From NCBI GenBank assembly GCA_015179125.1, contig WHVA01000303.1, positions 62,001-126,000 of the forward strand: a stretch of 64,000 bases of DNA. Reading direction: 5' to 3'. The notes under the pieces are model-generated. The model was not told the origin of the DNA, searched no databases, and saw only the letters and a program-made list of their open reading frames with translations. Shown here in pieces: positions 21,864-31,708 of the stretch. How positions within the stretch are numbered: the stretch's first letter is position 1; the number at the start of each line of letters is the position of its first letter. The DNA is from Gautieria morchelliformis. Its lineage: Eukaryota > Basidiomycota > Agaricomycetes > Gomphales > Gomphaceae. The position numbers and the translations under genes were made by a program.

Positions 21864-22128
21864 CCGATGCCCAATCCACTACGTGTCGTCTTGTTTCCAT
21901 GTGTCAACCATCATATGTTGCTTACTCCCTCCATGTCTCTCATCCCTTCATTCCGTTTCTTATCGTCATGACACAACGGGCTCTGTAGTATAAGTAGCCT
22001 ACGCTTGTACGACGACCTCTCAGCTCCTGCTGAAGTCGTCTAGGTATTTGTTCCTTTTCTCACTAATACCATTAGCTCCTGCTGAAGTCGTCTAGCCAGG
22101 GTTCCCGTACTAGACCTCTGCTACAATA
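21840..22128 (+). repeat. 3' LTR of the copia element
   Basis: Nearly identical to the 5' LTR; the one visible difference is GGTTCCCGTACTAG versus GGTTTACTAG near the end. Preceded by the purine-rich ACGGGGGAG. The target duplication GTCTT follows at 22129. Confidence 0.88.
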
Positions 22129-22133
22129 GTCTT

Positions 22134-22626
22134 CAAGTCTCTGGGTGTTTCTGGAGGGTCCGACAAGGTTGTAGAGTCCACGTCCACACCTGCCGATATC
22201 TTCCCTATAACTGCTATGCCGAAGCACAGGCACAAAGGACACCTCTAGCTGCTGCAGGGCCCAGTCCTTTAGTGAACACTCCTCTTCCTCCTCTTGAAGT
22301 TAAGTTTAACCTTCCCATTGACGAGCCAGCGCCTGACAAAGAAGCCGTTAGACCCAAGGAGGAAGACAGAGACCTTCGTTGTTCGTAGAGCCGTGATGAG
22401 GGAGGCCGCTGCGTATACCAACAGAACGAACTCTAAGGGGCTGTGTGCAGTCTTAATAACGTGCTACAAGCAAGGCGTCATATCGGACTCTCTAAAGACG
22501 GGCGGTGTCTACGCCAATGTGTATATGCACTTGGTACGAGCTAGTGCCGAGACTTCGGATTGGACAGCAGACAGGGACACCGCGTTTAAAGAGCTTGTGC
22601 ACTCTCATGAAGGTGTCTCTGCCTAG
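22134..22626 (+). pseudogene. Glycosylase-like gene, C-terminal extension
   Basis: Resumes the frame interrupted at 17000 once the copia element and one GTCTT are set aside (SLGVSGGSDKVVESTS). It then needs two frame changes, near 22240 and near 22380, to stay open. The middle stretch is Pro/Glu-rich (PLPPLEVKFNLPIDEPAPDK), and the last stretch (VVRRAVMREAAAYTNRTNSK, to the stop at 22626) looks like a small folded segment that I cannot assign. The composition resembles the other viral-type frames of the block. Confidence 0.4.
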
Positions 22627-22682
22627 GCTGCTTATGCTGCTGTTGCCTTTTTAAAAACTCTGTGTATATGTCCTCGCCCTAG

Positions 22683-22800
22683 GATGCCATTCTGTGCCAA
22701 TCGACTAGAGTCAGCTCCTTTCCGACTTTGAGAGCCTCTGCAACTACTTCAGCCCGCTTGTTGGTCTTTAGTGCACAGTATTGTGCATAGTATCCGTTGT
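22683..22800 (-). pseudogene. C-terminal tail of an unknown minus-strand gene
   Basis: On the minus strand an open segment reads NNNGYYAQYCALKTNKRAEV and then VDWHRMAS before a TAG at about 22683. It is convergent with the gene ending at 22626, leaving only about 55 bases between stops. Upstream, at about 22790, the sequence changes into the plus-strand capping-enzyme frame, so the rest of this gene is missing. Function unknown. It could be chance open sequence. Confidence 0.25.
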
Positions 22801-23590
22801 TGTTAGAGAGTACTTCGCTACACTGGGAGAGGCCAAAGCATGTAGCTCTGAGTACCCATGCGATGGTATAGTGGCTATAGATGTTACAAACCGCACAACA
22901 TACAAGCTTAAAGAGACCAGGTCCACAGAGCTTAGATGCCTAGACGGAGAACTTCTGACAGAAGACGGACATAGAGTTGGTCTTATAGACAGGTCTGCTG
23001 GCATGTCCGACAACACAATTGTAGAGGTTCGCTTTCGAATTAAGGACGCACAGCCCTTTGTTCTCTCGACGTTTCTTAGAAGGGACAAAAGAACAGCTAA
23101 CGACATCTCAGCTTACAGAGGTATAATTGCTAGTGCACAAGGGCAAGGTCTTACTAACGCTGCCCACAGAATGTCTATAGTTAGATGGTGCAATACTGTA
23201 AGGAACTTTATAGTAGCAAGTGCCAATAGGTCTTCGCGAACAGGTGTTATACTGGACCTAGGCTCTGGAGACGGGAAGACATTGTCGTCCTATAGCAAGG
23301 AGGCCCCTGGGACACCAGTGCTATTTGTAGAGCCCAACGACAAAGCATGTGAATCCCTTAGAAGTGTGTCGGGGTCTTCGCATGCCATTACAGAAGAGCA
23401 GGTGGCACAAGTCCTTGGCTCTCTCTCTGGAGGCATGAAGAACCGTCGGTCTCTTCCCTTTGCAGTTATGAAGGACAAGCTTAAGGCCGAGCCGTGGAGC
23501 GACGAACTAGAGACTACACTTCGTCTAAGATGCAAAGCCGTGGTGGCCTCGTTTAGCGTGTCTTTCGTTACAAAAGACTTAGTTCGCCGC
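22781..23590 (+). pseudogene. Viral-type mRNA capping enzyme fragment (guanylyltransferase end and N7-methyltransferase start)
   Basis: Large DNA viruses that replicate in the cytoplasm cap their own mRNAs with a fused enzyme. This frame shows the end of a guanylyltransferase domain (CDGIVAIDV, then YKLKETRSTEL), an RRDKRTAND segment at the position of the RxDK..N motif, and an N7-methyltransferase start with the SAM-binding motif ILDLGSGDGKTL followed by VLFVEPNDKACESL. No ATG fits the start: the first in-frame codon is preceded by a TAG, and the N-terminal catalytic lysine region is absent. Resemblance fades at about 23590, where KRKNVHDHC begins. A 5'- and 3'-truncated fragment. Viral assignment rests on the domain fusion and on the neighbouring glycosylase-like gene. 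Confidence 0.55.
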
Positions 23591-23599
23591 AAAAAGCGC

Positions 23600-25320
23600 A
23601 AAAATGTCCATGATCACTGCGTGATTTCAGTACGTGCCGACCGGGCGAGAAAAAAAACTGAGGTAGCTCCATCCAAGCCCCCTGTGAACTCCTTTCCAGT
23701 TTTTTGTGAGCTGAATTTCCGGCGCCGGATGGATTGGTATCCAGTGCACATTCTTCCTGGAGTGATGGGTTAGAACGGTGCCAAAGGACCATAGCTGCAG
23801 AGAAGGCTGCTGAAGAGATTGTCTCCCGGCCACGGAAGAAAAGAAGTGACGCGGGGAAGAAAGAAAATCATACCGAGACACATGGCGAGATGCATGGGGC
23901 GGGCATCACTGGCGGCGATGGTAATCGCCGGCTGCCAATGATCATCACTCGTCGGCGTGTATTGACTTCACTCTTGGTCGGTTTCCAGTGAAGAGACTCC
24001 ACCGCCAGTGCTGGAAGGCGGCGCTTGGTCATGTCACTGGGTGGAACGGGAGTATCCATTGCTATCTACACATTGTAAACTTCCTAATCGCGTTCCGAGA
24101 GGAAATCGTGATGTCGTTAGCAAACAGAAGATAATCCATAATGTGGATCAATCTGAGTACGAGTAGTAGCAGAAAAAGCAGAGAGGACCCTAGAGCTGCG
24201 CTAGCAGTCTTGAAGGATCGGATGGAGGGCAAGTAATAAGATGGATTTCGCAGAGCTACATATAAGCCTACTTATAGAGCGATAGAACAATGAAGAGTAA
24301 GCCGACAAAGTGTAGGGCAGTGGCACAAATGGAAACAATGTAGGAAGTGGGCATAAGGAAGGTCAACACTGCAGGAAGAAAGGGTACTTAACTTAAGTAC
24401 ATTATGTACCGATAAATCAGTGCGGAAGGTACCAAATTTAAGTGCTCGCGTAGCTGAATTGAAGTGCACCGGTCAATTGGCATGACCCCGAAATCTAGTA
24501 GAGAGAATGTCTATTTCAGAAACAATCTACACTGATTTTCAGCCTTTTTTGTACTTAAAATTGCAGTTATAAAATACTGATAAATCAGTGCATTATACTA
24601 CTGAATGTAGTTCTGAAATACATGAAAAAGTAACTGGGTCGGAAAACGGCGCAGACCAGATGAGTACGCGATACGATGCAGGAAAACACAAAAATGACGA
24701 GTGGGAGAGGATCGAGCACTGTGAAAAAATGAATAACGGCGGAGGCAATTTCAGCGATGGGACAATAAAAAGAATACTTTATGCAGCAATAACTGTAATA
24801 AGGCGGCTACGGATCAGGGGTGATCACCGCGAGCCTTAGCAGACGGGATCGGCTGCGAAGTGGAATATGGGAAATCGAGAGAGAGAAGGCAGAGATAGTT
24901 AAGACACACCTGGCGTTTTGTTTTTCTCGCTCCGGAGCTTCCAGTGGTAGTAGAGGATGATGTTTTATTCAGGGCACCCTGATCAAGTCCACTTGAGCAT
25001 GGGTATACGAGTGTATGATGAAAAAAAAAAACCTTGGCAACCATCGTTATCTTAGCGGTCTGCAGTCGAGTCGGGAGCGGCCATACGACAAATGGCCATG
25101 ATCTAATCTTTCCCCTGCCCTTGGCCGGTTGGAAGGAAGTTGTTAGATATGTAGAGCTGAACCGCTGGACCGCTGGCTGGAGCGAGGACGCCTACACATG
25201 CGGCGACACAGGCGAAGGGGTGTACAAGGCGCGGTGGGAGAGGGGCCAAGAAAGGAGAGTGGGGTGCGGGTGCGCGGTAATGTGCATAGGATAGCATAGA
25301 TACCAATCGGTCGCTATTGG
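23600..25320. other. No gene recognised
   Basis: About 1.7 kb with only short, unsupported open frames. It includes an AT-rich stretch (24380-24610) with repeated 'gataaatcagtgc' and 'gtacttaa' phrases that looks like a decayed small repeat, an A-rich run at 25021-25030, and a short GGTACT/GGTTAT simple-repeat block (25320-25352) right before the next gene fragment. Confidence 0.5.
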
Positions 25321-25354
25321 TTATGGGTACTGGTACTGGTCATGGTTATGGTGC

Positions 25355-26142
25355 GTGATTGTGGTGGTGCATGGGCGATGGGCGATATACGACCTCCACA
25401 TCGAAGACCAAGTCCAGACGAAGCGCTGCGGCCACCTCACGGGCAAGGTCGTCGTGCCCCCGTCGGAGTTCTTCCTCCGGATACGCGCCGCCGTCGCCGC
25501 GCGTGAGGCCATCCGCACCGCGTACACCCAGCCCGGCGAGGAGTACGTGGTGGGCAGCCCCGCGGGCGCCCTGGGCCGAGATATGGTGATCATTGCGCGG
25601 ACGGACGCGATGCAGGTGGAAGGGTTGGAGCGCGCGATTGAAAGGCTGAAAGGCGCGTGCCACGAGGGCGCGGATGCCTGTTTCATCGAGGGCGTGCGCA
25701 CCAGGGAGGAGGTGGGGCGCGTCGTGGAGGCCGTGAAGCCCGTGCCGGTGCTGGTGAATGTCATCTCGGGCGGGCTGACGCCGTCGTTTACGATCAAGGA
25801 GGCGGAGGAGATGGGCGCGAAGAATATCAGTGAGCCGCGCCGCGCATCGTGCTTTATTATGGCGCACGCCTAATCGATCTCGCTTGGCAGTCTTCTCCCT
25901 CGTGTCCGCCGTCACAGCCGTGCATGGCATCCGCGCCGCGATGCACTCGCTCAAGAAGACCGGCACCGACTTCCCGAGCGCGCAGGGCATGGACCCGCGC
26001 GGGTTCTTTGAGCTCCTGTACGTCTTGCCTTCGCCGCCGCGCTCCTGGGCTTTTTGCTGACGTTTTGCTTTGTGACAGGGGGCCCGACGATATCGTGGCG
26101 TTTGACGGGAAGGTCGGGTCGGATGCGTTTGCGAGTGTTTAG
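25355..26142 (+). pseudogene. PEP mutase/isocitrate lyase family protein, 5'-truncated
   Basis: Members of this superfamily (oxaloacetate hydrolase, methylisocitrate or dimethylmalate lyase) cleave or form C-C bonds in 2-hydroxy acids. Three exons keep a perfect frame (25355-25829, 25891-26017, 26079-26142; introns of 61 nt each). Visible are LHIEDQVQTKRCGHLTGK with the catalytic Cys of the KxCGH loop, RIRAAVAAREA, VIIARTDAMQVEGLERAI, ACFIEGVRTREE and PVPVLVNVISGGLTP. The usual N-terminal third with the metal-binding DxDxGYG region is missing; the frame instead runs back into a GGTTAT-type simple repeat with no acceptor site. The retained part is free of lesions, so truncation may be recent. 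It could be a real gene if an upstream exon exists that I cannot see. Confidence 0.65.
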
Positions 26143-26149
26143 GCGTGCG

Positions 26150-27340
26150 CCTCCGCCACCCTATACCACCCACCACCTTTCCCGTCTCGCTCGCCTCGTT
26201 CATTCACTCATTCACCCGGTCCCCACGCACTGCCCGCGTCCTGTCCGCCCGTTCGTTCATTCACCCGTCCGTATTCAGTATCCATTGCGCCTGTTGATTC
26301 TTGCATTCCCGCATCGCCTATGCACCATATCTCGGGTCAATAGACTTGAATATACACGCACCACTGGGATTTTTTCAAGCGTCTTGTAGTGTTTAGACTT
26401 GGCTCTATGTCAGTAAAAATAATAATAAGTCAACCTAGACACACTGGAAGCTGATGCATGCTGCTTACATCGAATATGAGCACACGCTGCGCAGTGGCGA
26501 ACCTGGCGCAGTGCGGTGTGTAAGTTACGAAACGACATGCCCTGTGAAATAGCGAATAACGGCACATACATGGGCGACACTCCGTCAACGAGGGAGGCCT
26601 GCGCCAGGCGCAGACTCGCTGGAATCATTGAATACAAATGTCCAGTGTAGAGCCTGCAGTCACTGTATACGCGCGCCGTCGTGAAAGAAAGAAAAAAGTA
26701 CGAGAGCGAGAGTGAGACACACAGGGAGCAAAGCAACTCACCCTCAAAAGTTGGTGCTAGTACACCCCGTGGCATTATATGTGTACCCGTCGAATATGCT
26801 CGTGTCTTGAAGAGGCGGCCGACACGAAGTCAGAATCAATTATATGCGTGGCAAAGATTGTTGAAAGTGTTACTTACGTTGAGGTAGAGACTGAGATATG
26901 CTACTGGTATCGAAGGCCTGTGCAAAAACAGCTCATGGATATACACAATTGAGGGTATTGAGCGGCAATAATGAGGACATGAAAAGGTGACTTACTTAGC
27001 ATTTGCCTGGTTGCAGACTCCATCATCTAACCGAGGACGTGTTCGTCGAGTTCAAGAGTAGTTATCGTTGATGTGAACGGTTGTTCGTTGTTGGGGGGTC
27101 ATGGCGGTAGGAAGGAGTTGCAATTTGGAAAGTGTCGGACATTGAATTGACTTACCAAATCTCATTATTGCACGCACATGCGGCCCAAACCCTAGAGCCG
27201 TTTTCCGCAGCGCTAGACGATGTGATGGTTCTTTGCTGTGCTCACAATGATTTGCTTGTGCTAACTTAGTAAGTGAATTTGTCATCTCAAGACTCGAAGC
27301 AGTCGGCGTGCTACGGTGACTTGGACTGCTGCTTTTGGGT
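26150..27340. other. No gene recognised
   Basis: Contains the probable 3' region of the preceding fragment (26150-26400, pyrimidine-rich) and then only short open frames on the minus strand (26410-26775, 27052-27285). These have no recognisable domain and could not be joined into a convincing spliced gene. Confidence 0.4.
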
Positions 27341-27344
27341 AGCT

Positions 27345-27480
27345 TATTTTAAGTGCCCAAATGTACTTAATTTTGGTGTTAGCTAAAATTATTTCCCTGA
27401 CACTGATTTTGGGGTGAAAAAAGCTACTGAAAATAAGTAATAGTGCAAAAAGTACTTATTTTAAGTGCCCACTATTCCTA
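27345..27480. repeat. AT-rich repeat flanked by short direct repeats
   Basis: A stretch framed by two copies of 'ttattttaagtgccca' (about 27346 and 27462), with 'atgtacttaa' and 'aaaagtactta' next to them and 'gacactgattttgggg' inside. Could be the remains of a short transposable element. Its phrases resemble the AT-rich block at 24380-24610. Confidence 0.35.
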
Positions 27481-27488
27481 CAGTGCCT

Positions 27489-27830
27489 ATCACGGCACTG
27501 CGAACTTACTTTCATCCCACAGAATGCCGTATACCTTCTAAGCACATCCCCAGCCCTGTTTGCTTCTATCCGCTATCTTCCATTACTGGCCGATACGACT
27601 CTTATAACTTCAACGTTGGCCATCGATGGCTTGATGGGACCTTATCTGTCCTCTCGAGGAGCTTGTCGAGTCCTCAAATGGCCGTACCAGGATCATCACG
27701 GCACTGCGAACTTTGACTTGCATCGCGCGTGTCCTCCCCACAGAATGCGGTGTACCTTACAAGCACATCCCCAGCCCTGCTCGCGTCTATCCACTATCTT
27801 CCATTACTGGCCAATACGGCTCTTATAACC
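27489..27830 (+). repeat. Direct duplication of about 125 bp
   Basis: Two copies (27489-27611 and about 27694-27830) share 'cacggcactgcgaac', 'cacagaatgc', 'agcacatccccagccctg' and 'tatcttccattactggcc'. They differ by several substitutions and a short insertion in the second copy ('gacttgcatcgcgcgtgtcc'). They lie at the 5' side of the RSC9-like remnant, and the duplicated unit may be part of its decayed 5' exons. Confidence 0.65.
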
Positions 27831-27899
27831 GCATCCTTGGACTACCTTTATGCCCATCTTTCCGATCCACCAATGGTCAAAGTGTTCCTACTTCACCCT

Positions 27900-28925
27900 A
27901 GTATGCCAAGCACTCTGAAACTGCTGGTCACATTGCTTTTAAAGGAGCAACAGGAGAATACGAGTGTCGGCCTTCTGGCTGAACCCGTTCGCACAGCACC
28001 CGCTGTCGCTGTGGCAAAGCGACAAGTCGACCGAAGAGCTAGACAGGATTGCAGGAATTGCAGAACCAGAACGATCTTATGAGTGGTAGGTGTTGAGTAT
28101 CCACCATGGTTGTCCTCGAAACTGAGGGGCAGTAGGATGCGCTCGCCGTTTGTCGCTTCCGACGCCGAGGAAATGACACAAGTAGATTTCTGGGGCCTCT
28201 ATAGAGATACGTTCACCCAGCGTCAGGATACACATCAGCTGCTGACTGAGGCAGACGTGATCAAAAATGTCTCTCACGTCTTCCCGACCGCACAAGCGAT
28301 GGTTTTACCTGGCCAACAAGCGCGTTTCGTCATCAGAGGCATCACGCGAAAAATGGTGGATGTTACAGAAGAGCGATTCAAATGTCAATGGAAACGATCT
28401 TCCTGCTCATCCCCGAACTTTCAATCGCCTGATGAACTATGGATGCATGTCGTCGAGCATCTCAATACTCTGGGGGACCCCGAGGCTCCAGTATGCGAAT
28501 GGTCAAATTGCCAATTTCATACATCCTCATTAAAAGTCCTGCAAACCCATGTTTCCACCCATATTCCCAGTCCGGAACCGCCATCTCGACATCCATCACA
28601 ACTCGAAAACATCACTCTTCCAATGACTCCTTATCCCCACCCATCTCCAAATCCGGCAGCACGCGCTCAGCCCTCACCACCAAACCCGCAAGTCACCTAT
28701 CCAAGTCCAAGTGCTGACCCGCCATCGACGCCGCTTACAGCACTTCTAATCGTGCGAGTGGTATTTCGTGCCTCGTTTGCAGACACTGACGCTGCCCCGC
28801 GTGCGGATGATGATTATTTTGGGTTCCTCCGCTGAGGAGGATACTGAGGAGGAAAATGCGTAATTAGGAAGAAGACGCAAAGGAAGCAAAAGGGCACAAA
28901 CGTGGTAGAAAGGCTTTCATCAGGG
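27900..28925 (+). pseudogene. RSC9-like chromatin-remodelling subunit, decayed copy
   Basis: RSC9-type proteins are DNA-binding subunits of the SWI/SNF-family RSC remodelling complex. Matching segments lie in order but in different frames. HSETAGHIAFKGATGEYECR is at 27910-27975. PFAQHPLSLWQSDKSTEEL to ERSYEW follows at 27985-28080. Then comes a long open part from 28083, with FWGLYRDTFTQ, DVIKNVSHVFPTAQAMVLPG, a C2H2-like pair (FKCQWKRSSC...H and VCEWSNCQFH...H), PSPNPAARAQPSPPNP and DADPPSTPLTALL, ending APRADDDYFGF. An acidic EEDTEEEN segment follows in yet another frame. At least two or three frame breaks and a missing N-terminal half make it a pseudogene. Introns seem absent, so a retrocopy is possible. 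Confidence 0.6.
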
Positions 28926-29570
28926 TCAGGAACTCGGAGGATGAGCCGCAAACCAGTGTACGTGGTGGCCATATTAGACTGGGACCCTGTCGCTGTCTCG
29001 ACGTCGTTTGTCATCCGGGGAGTTTTCTGCCGCTGGAGAACCAGCGGCGGGATCCTACGCAGCAAGTGACTCGACAGCAGTCCATAGATGCATCCATCTA
29101 AAACGGGCGATATGTTTAGAATCGTGTCACCAACCATCTGGTGGTCGGGCACCCGCTTGCGAGGCCTTTTTCTTTCGATCTCAGTCTCCGGTTCACCTTC
29201 GGAGCCCTTGATCACGCCAAGATATTTGTACCTTACATGGCGAAACATCTTCCCAGTGAAGTGTTGCACCTGGCCTCTGCCATTGATCTTTGTTACGTAT
29301 CTTCCATGCTCCTCCTGTTGGCTGAGGCAGCGATCCAACTCATCTCTGATTTCTGGCAGACCCAGACGAAGCAGATTTCTCACAACAACCTCACCGCCCA
29401 AAGGCCCAAAGGTATTAAGCTCAGGCCGTACGCGCGTTAATAGGAGCTTCAGTTTGAAAAGCCAAAGGAATAAAAACCATACCAAGAGTGAGAAAGCGAC
29501 CAAATGACAACACAGCCGTTGCAAGGGAAACAGACCAACGACAAGCAGAGAAAAAGACACAGACATTCAC
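28926..29570 (-). CDS. Hypothetical open frame, unassigned
   Basis: A minus-strand frame stays open over about 250 codons (29566 to 28814). Its N-terminal part is very hydrophobic (29566-29440) and its later part hydrophilic with NLLRLGLPEIRDELDRCLSQ. I do not recognise a family, and it overlaps the RSC9-like remnant at its 3' end. It may be chance open sequence. Confidence 0.2.
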
Positions 29571-30600
29571 GTTGGCATGCATGTGGACGCCTTTGGAACG
29601 CCCCGATCCAGGGAAATTGGGACTTCTGCCGAAGATGAAAAAGAGAGTAAATATCACGAGTGGAAAAGGTGTTGGAAATGCGCGATAACATGTCCATATC
29701 CACGGGGTGAAGGGCGGGAAAGAGTGTTAGTGTGTGTGCAGCAGGACGGCGCGAGTTGCTCGCTGATATTCCTTAGGGCGAGCAGCAACATGGGACAGAC
29801 GGCGTCCTGTACGTAGCCCGTGGGTCCCACCGCTTCGTGTACCCCTGCTGCAACGCACATGCCTGGCTGAGCAGAACCTGCCATACCGTAGAGGTAAACG
29901 AGTATTTCTACTTGTGGCATCCAAATTTGGAGGTGCAACCGGTTTCTACGTTCCGTTTTGTAAAAAGTCAACACTGGACAGTGCCTCGCGAAATATTCTC
30001 ACCGTTGCTGTTCGTGTTACGCGACTGCAACGTCTTGTGCCCCGTTAAAGGCGTGTCCTCAGGGTTGGATATAGCGTTCACTAAGGCGATTCGACCCAGC
30101 CCGATCTTCGATGTCGACGTAGCCAAACATGTTGATGTTGACATATTCGATGGATACGCCGTAGAAAGTTCCATGTGAGTTTGATTTGAGGACGTTACCA
30201 AACTCAGCCCCCTGACATCGTGAGGTGTAAGGACGGAATTGGTGCTAGGATTCCAGGACAGTGTAAGCCTCTAGCGGGTTATAAGCAAGAGAAATTCGAA
30301 AAGAGAGAATTTAGTTCAAACGTTGGTTGGGAAAAGCTGGGGAAGGTTCACCCCTCTAGCGACACGGCTGTAGATCAAGCGCCATGTGCACGATTTGCAG
30401 CTCCAAGCCTCCAAGGCATCGCTAGCAACAGGCCTACCTACGCAACAATCAAATACTCGGAGAACTTGGTAAAGTCAACGAGCTTTCTCTTCTCCGGTGG
30501 AAGCACGACCTGATCCATGATGTAACTAAAACTGGTGTCACGTGACGTGACGCCTATGTTCTGGGTGTTCACGCTTCCTACAAGTTTACACGTGACTTGC
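29571..30600. other. No gene recognised
   Basis: Only short open frames in all six readings; no repeats, RNA genes or domain signatures were seen. Confidence 0.45.
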
Positions 30601-30626
30601 TGCTTGTCCGACAGCAAGAATACTCC

Positions 30627-31708
30627 ATGCTACCACTTGTGAATATCGAAAGCGGCTTCTTCTACTTCAAGTGCCCTCAAACCAACGAGGATGTGCAGAG
30701 TTTCTGTGACAGGCTACAAGCGTATAAATATGCTTCCTTGAAAGCCCCTCTTCAACCCGGTCATGTCCTCGTCGTAACTAACTACATGAGATCTTATCAT
30801 GATCCGCCGTCCCCGGGAACCCGCGAACTTCCTCCACTCATACGGAAAGGTACGGGGCATGTCACGACCATGCCCGAGCTGCTGTTGGAAACGCCCATTC
30901 GGGTCGGCGAAGAATTGTGCTCTCAAGTCTGGAAGGGCACAATGACCTCAGGGGATCTGCCCGATATGCCACCCGCACCGGTGGCTGTCAAACTGTTTCA
31001 AGAAAGTTTTTTCACAAACATCAAGCCAACAGTTTATGATTTCTGGGGTGATGTGGATTATGTTGAGTGGGTTCCTGGTGCGCGACTGGCCGCTCGTGAG
31101 GCTTGGGCATATGAACGGATGAGACCGTTACAGGGCGAGTACTTCACAATCGCCGTATCAGTCATGTACGGCTTAATCCATGGTTGGTTCTACAGGCCGT
31201 GGGGTGCCGTGGTCTTATGGCTTTTGCAAGGTATGTTCTATCTTCTCATCGCAGAGAGGTTCATAAACAGCTGCAGTGTGTTCTTCCAAATGGAGAACGG
31301 ATGTTTGGGCATGTCATGGAATTTGTCGATGGTCCTACCGTGGACATGAAGACTGCGGATGAACTCGGGCTAGATGACACCGGCATCTTCAACCTGGTAA
31401 AGTCCATCTGGCTGCGCCCTTTACATCCCACTGATAGTATCTCATCTCAGGCCGATTCGCTTCTTATGACAATGTATGAAATGCATGAATGTGGGATTAT
31501 CCATGCGGATGTAAAGGAGGACAATGTCATCATCCTTTTTGACCCTTCCAACCAACACTGCGACGGTGTGCTATTGGATTTTGCCGTGTGCACAGCGCCC
31601 GGAGCACCGTTCTGGACGAAACTCATGATTCAGTCGAACGTACTATGGTGGGCAGGTTGTTCATGCCATCACAATAATATTCACCATCAACTTCGTGTAT
31701 TAGCATAG
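30627..31708 (+). pseudogene. Fungal protein kinase-like gene with DFA in place of DFG
   Basis: Resembles the basidiomycete kinase-like proteins that share an N-terminal part ending in a VWKG.../AVKLFQ segment. Visible are ELCSQVWKGTMTSGDL, PVAVKLFQESFF, ALKEAW-type AAREAWAYERMRPLQG, then LPNGERMFGHVMEFVDGPTV, the catalytic loop IIHADVKEDNV (HxDxKxxN intact) and LLDFAVC where DFG is expected. One intron is likely at about 31231-31270 (gtatgt to aacag). The join around 31140-31230 needs a second intron or a frameshift that I could not resolve. The frame ends soon after DFA without the usual C-lobe. Either a pseudokinase or a broken gene. Substrate unknown. Confidence 0.5.

Larger units (their letters stand above)
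17001..22128 (+). mobile_element. Full-length Ty1/copia retrotransposon, TSD GTCTT
   Basis: 5,128-bp element with LTRs of 285 and 289 bp that differ chiefly by a 4-base indel near 17265/22105, so insertion was recent. An exact GTCTT duplication lies at 16996-17000 and 22129-22133. A primer-binding site follows the 5' LTR, a polypurine tract (ACGGGGGAG) precedes the 3' LTR, and Gag, zinc knuckle, protease, integrase, reverse transcriptase and RNase H are all present in copia order. Three lesions separate it from activity: TGA at 19378-19380, a solo LTR at 19945-20168 and a one-base frameshift near 20725. It interrupts the glycosylase-like gene. Confidence 0.9.

Noticed and set aside
23290..23601. 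Minus-strand ORF opposite the capping-enzyme frame
   Set aside because: A shadow of the plus-strand frame, which carries the recognisable methyltransferase motif.
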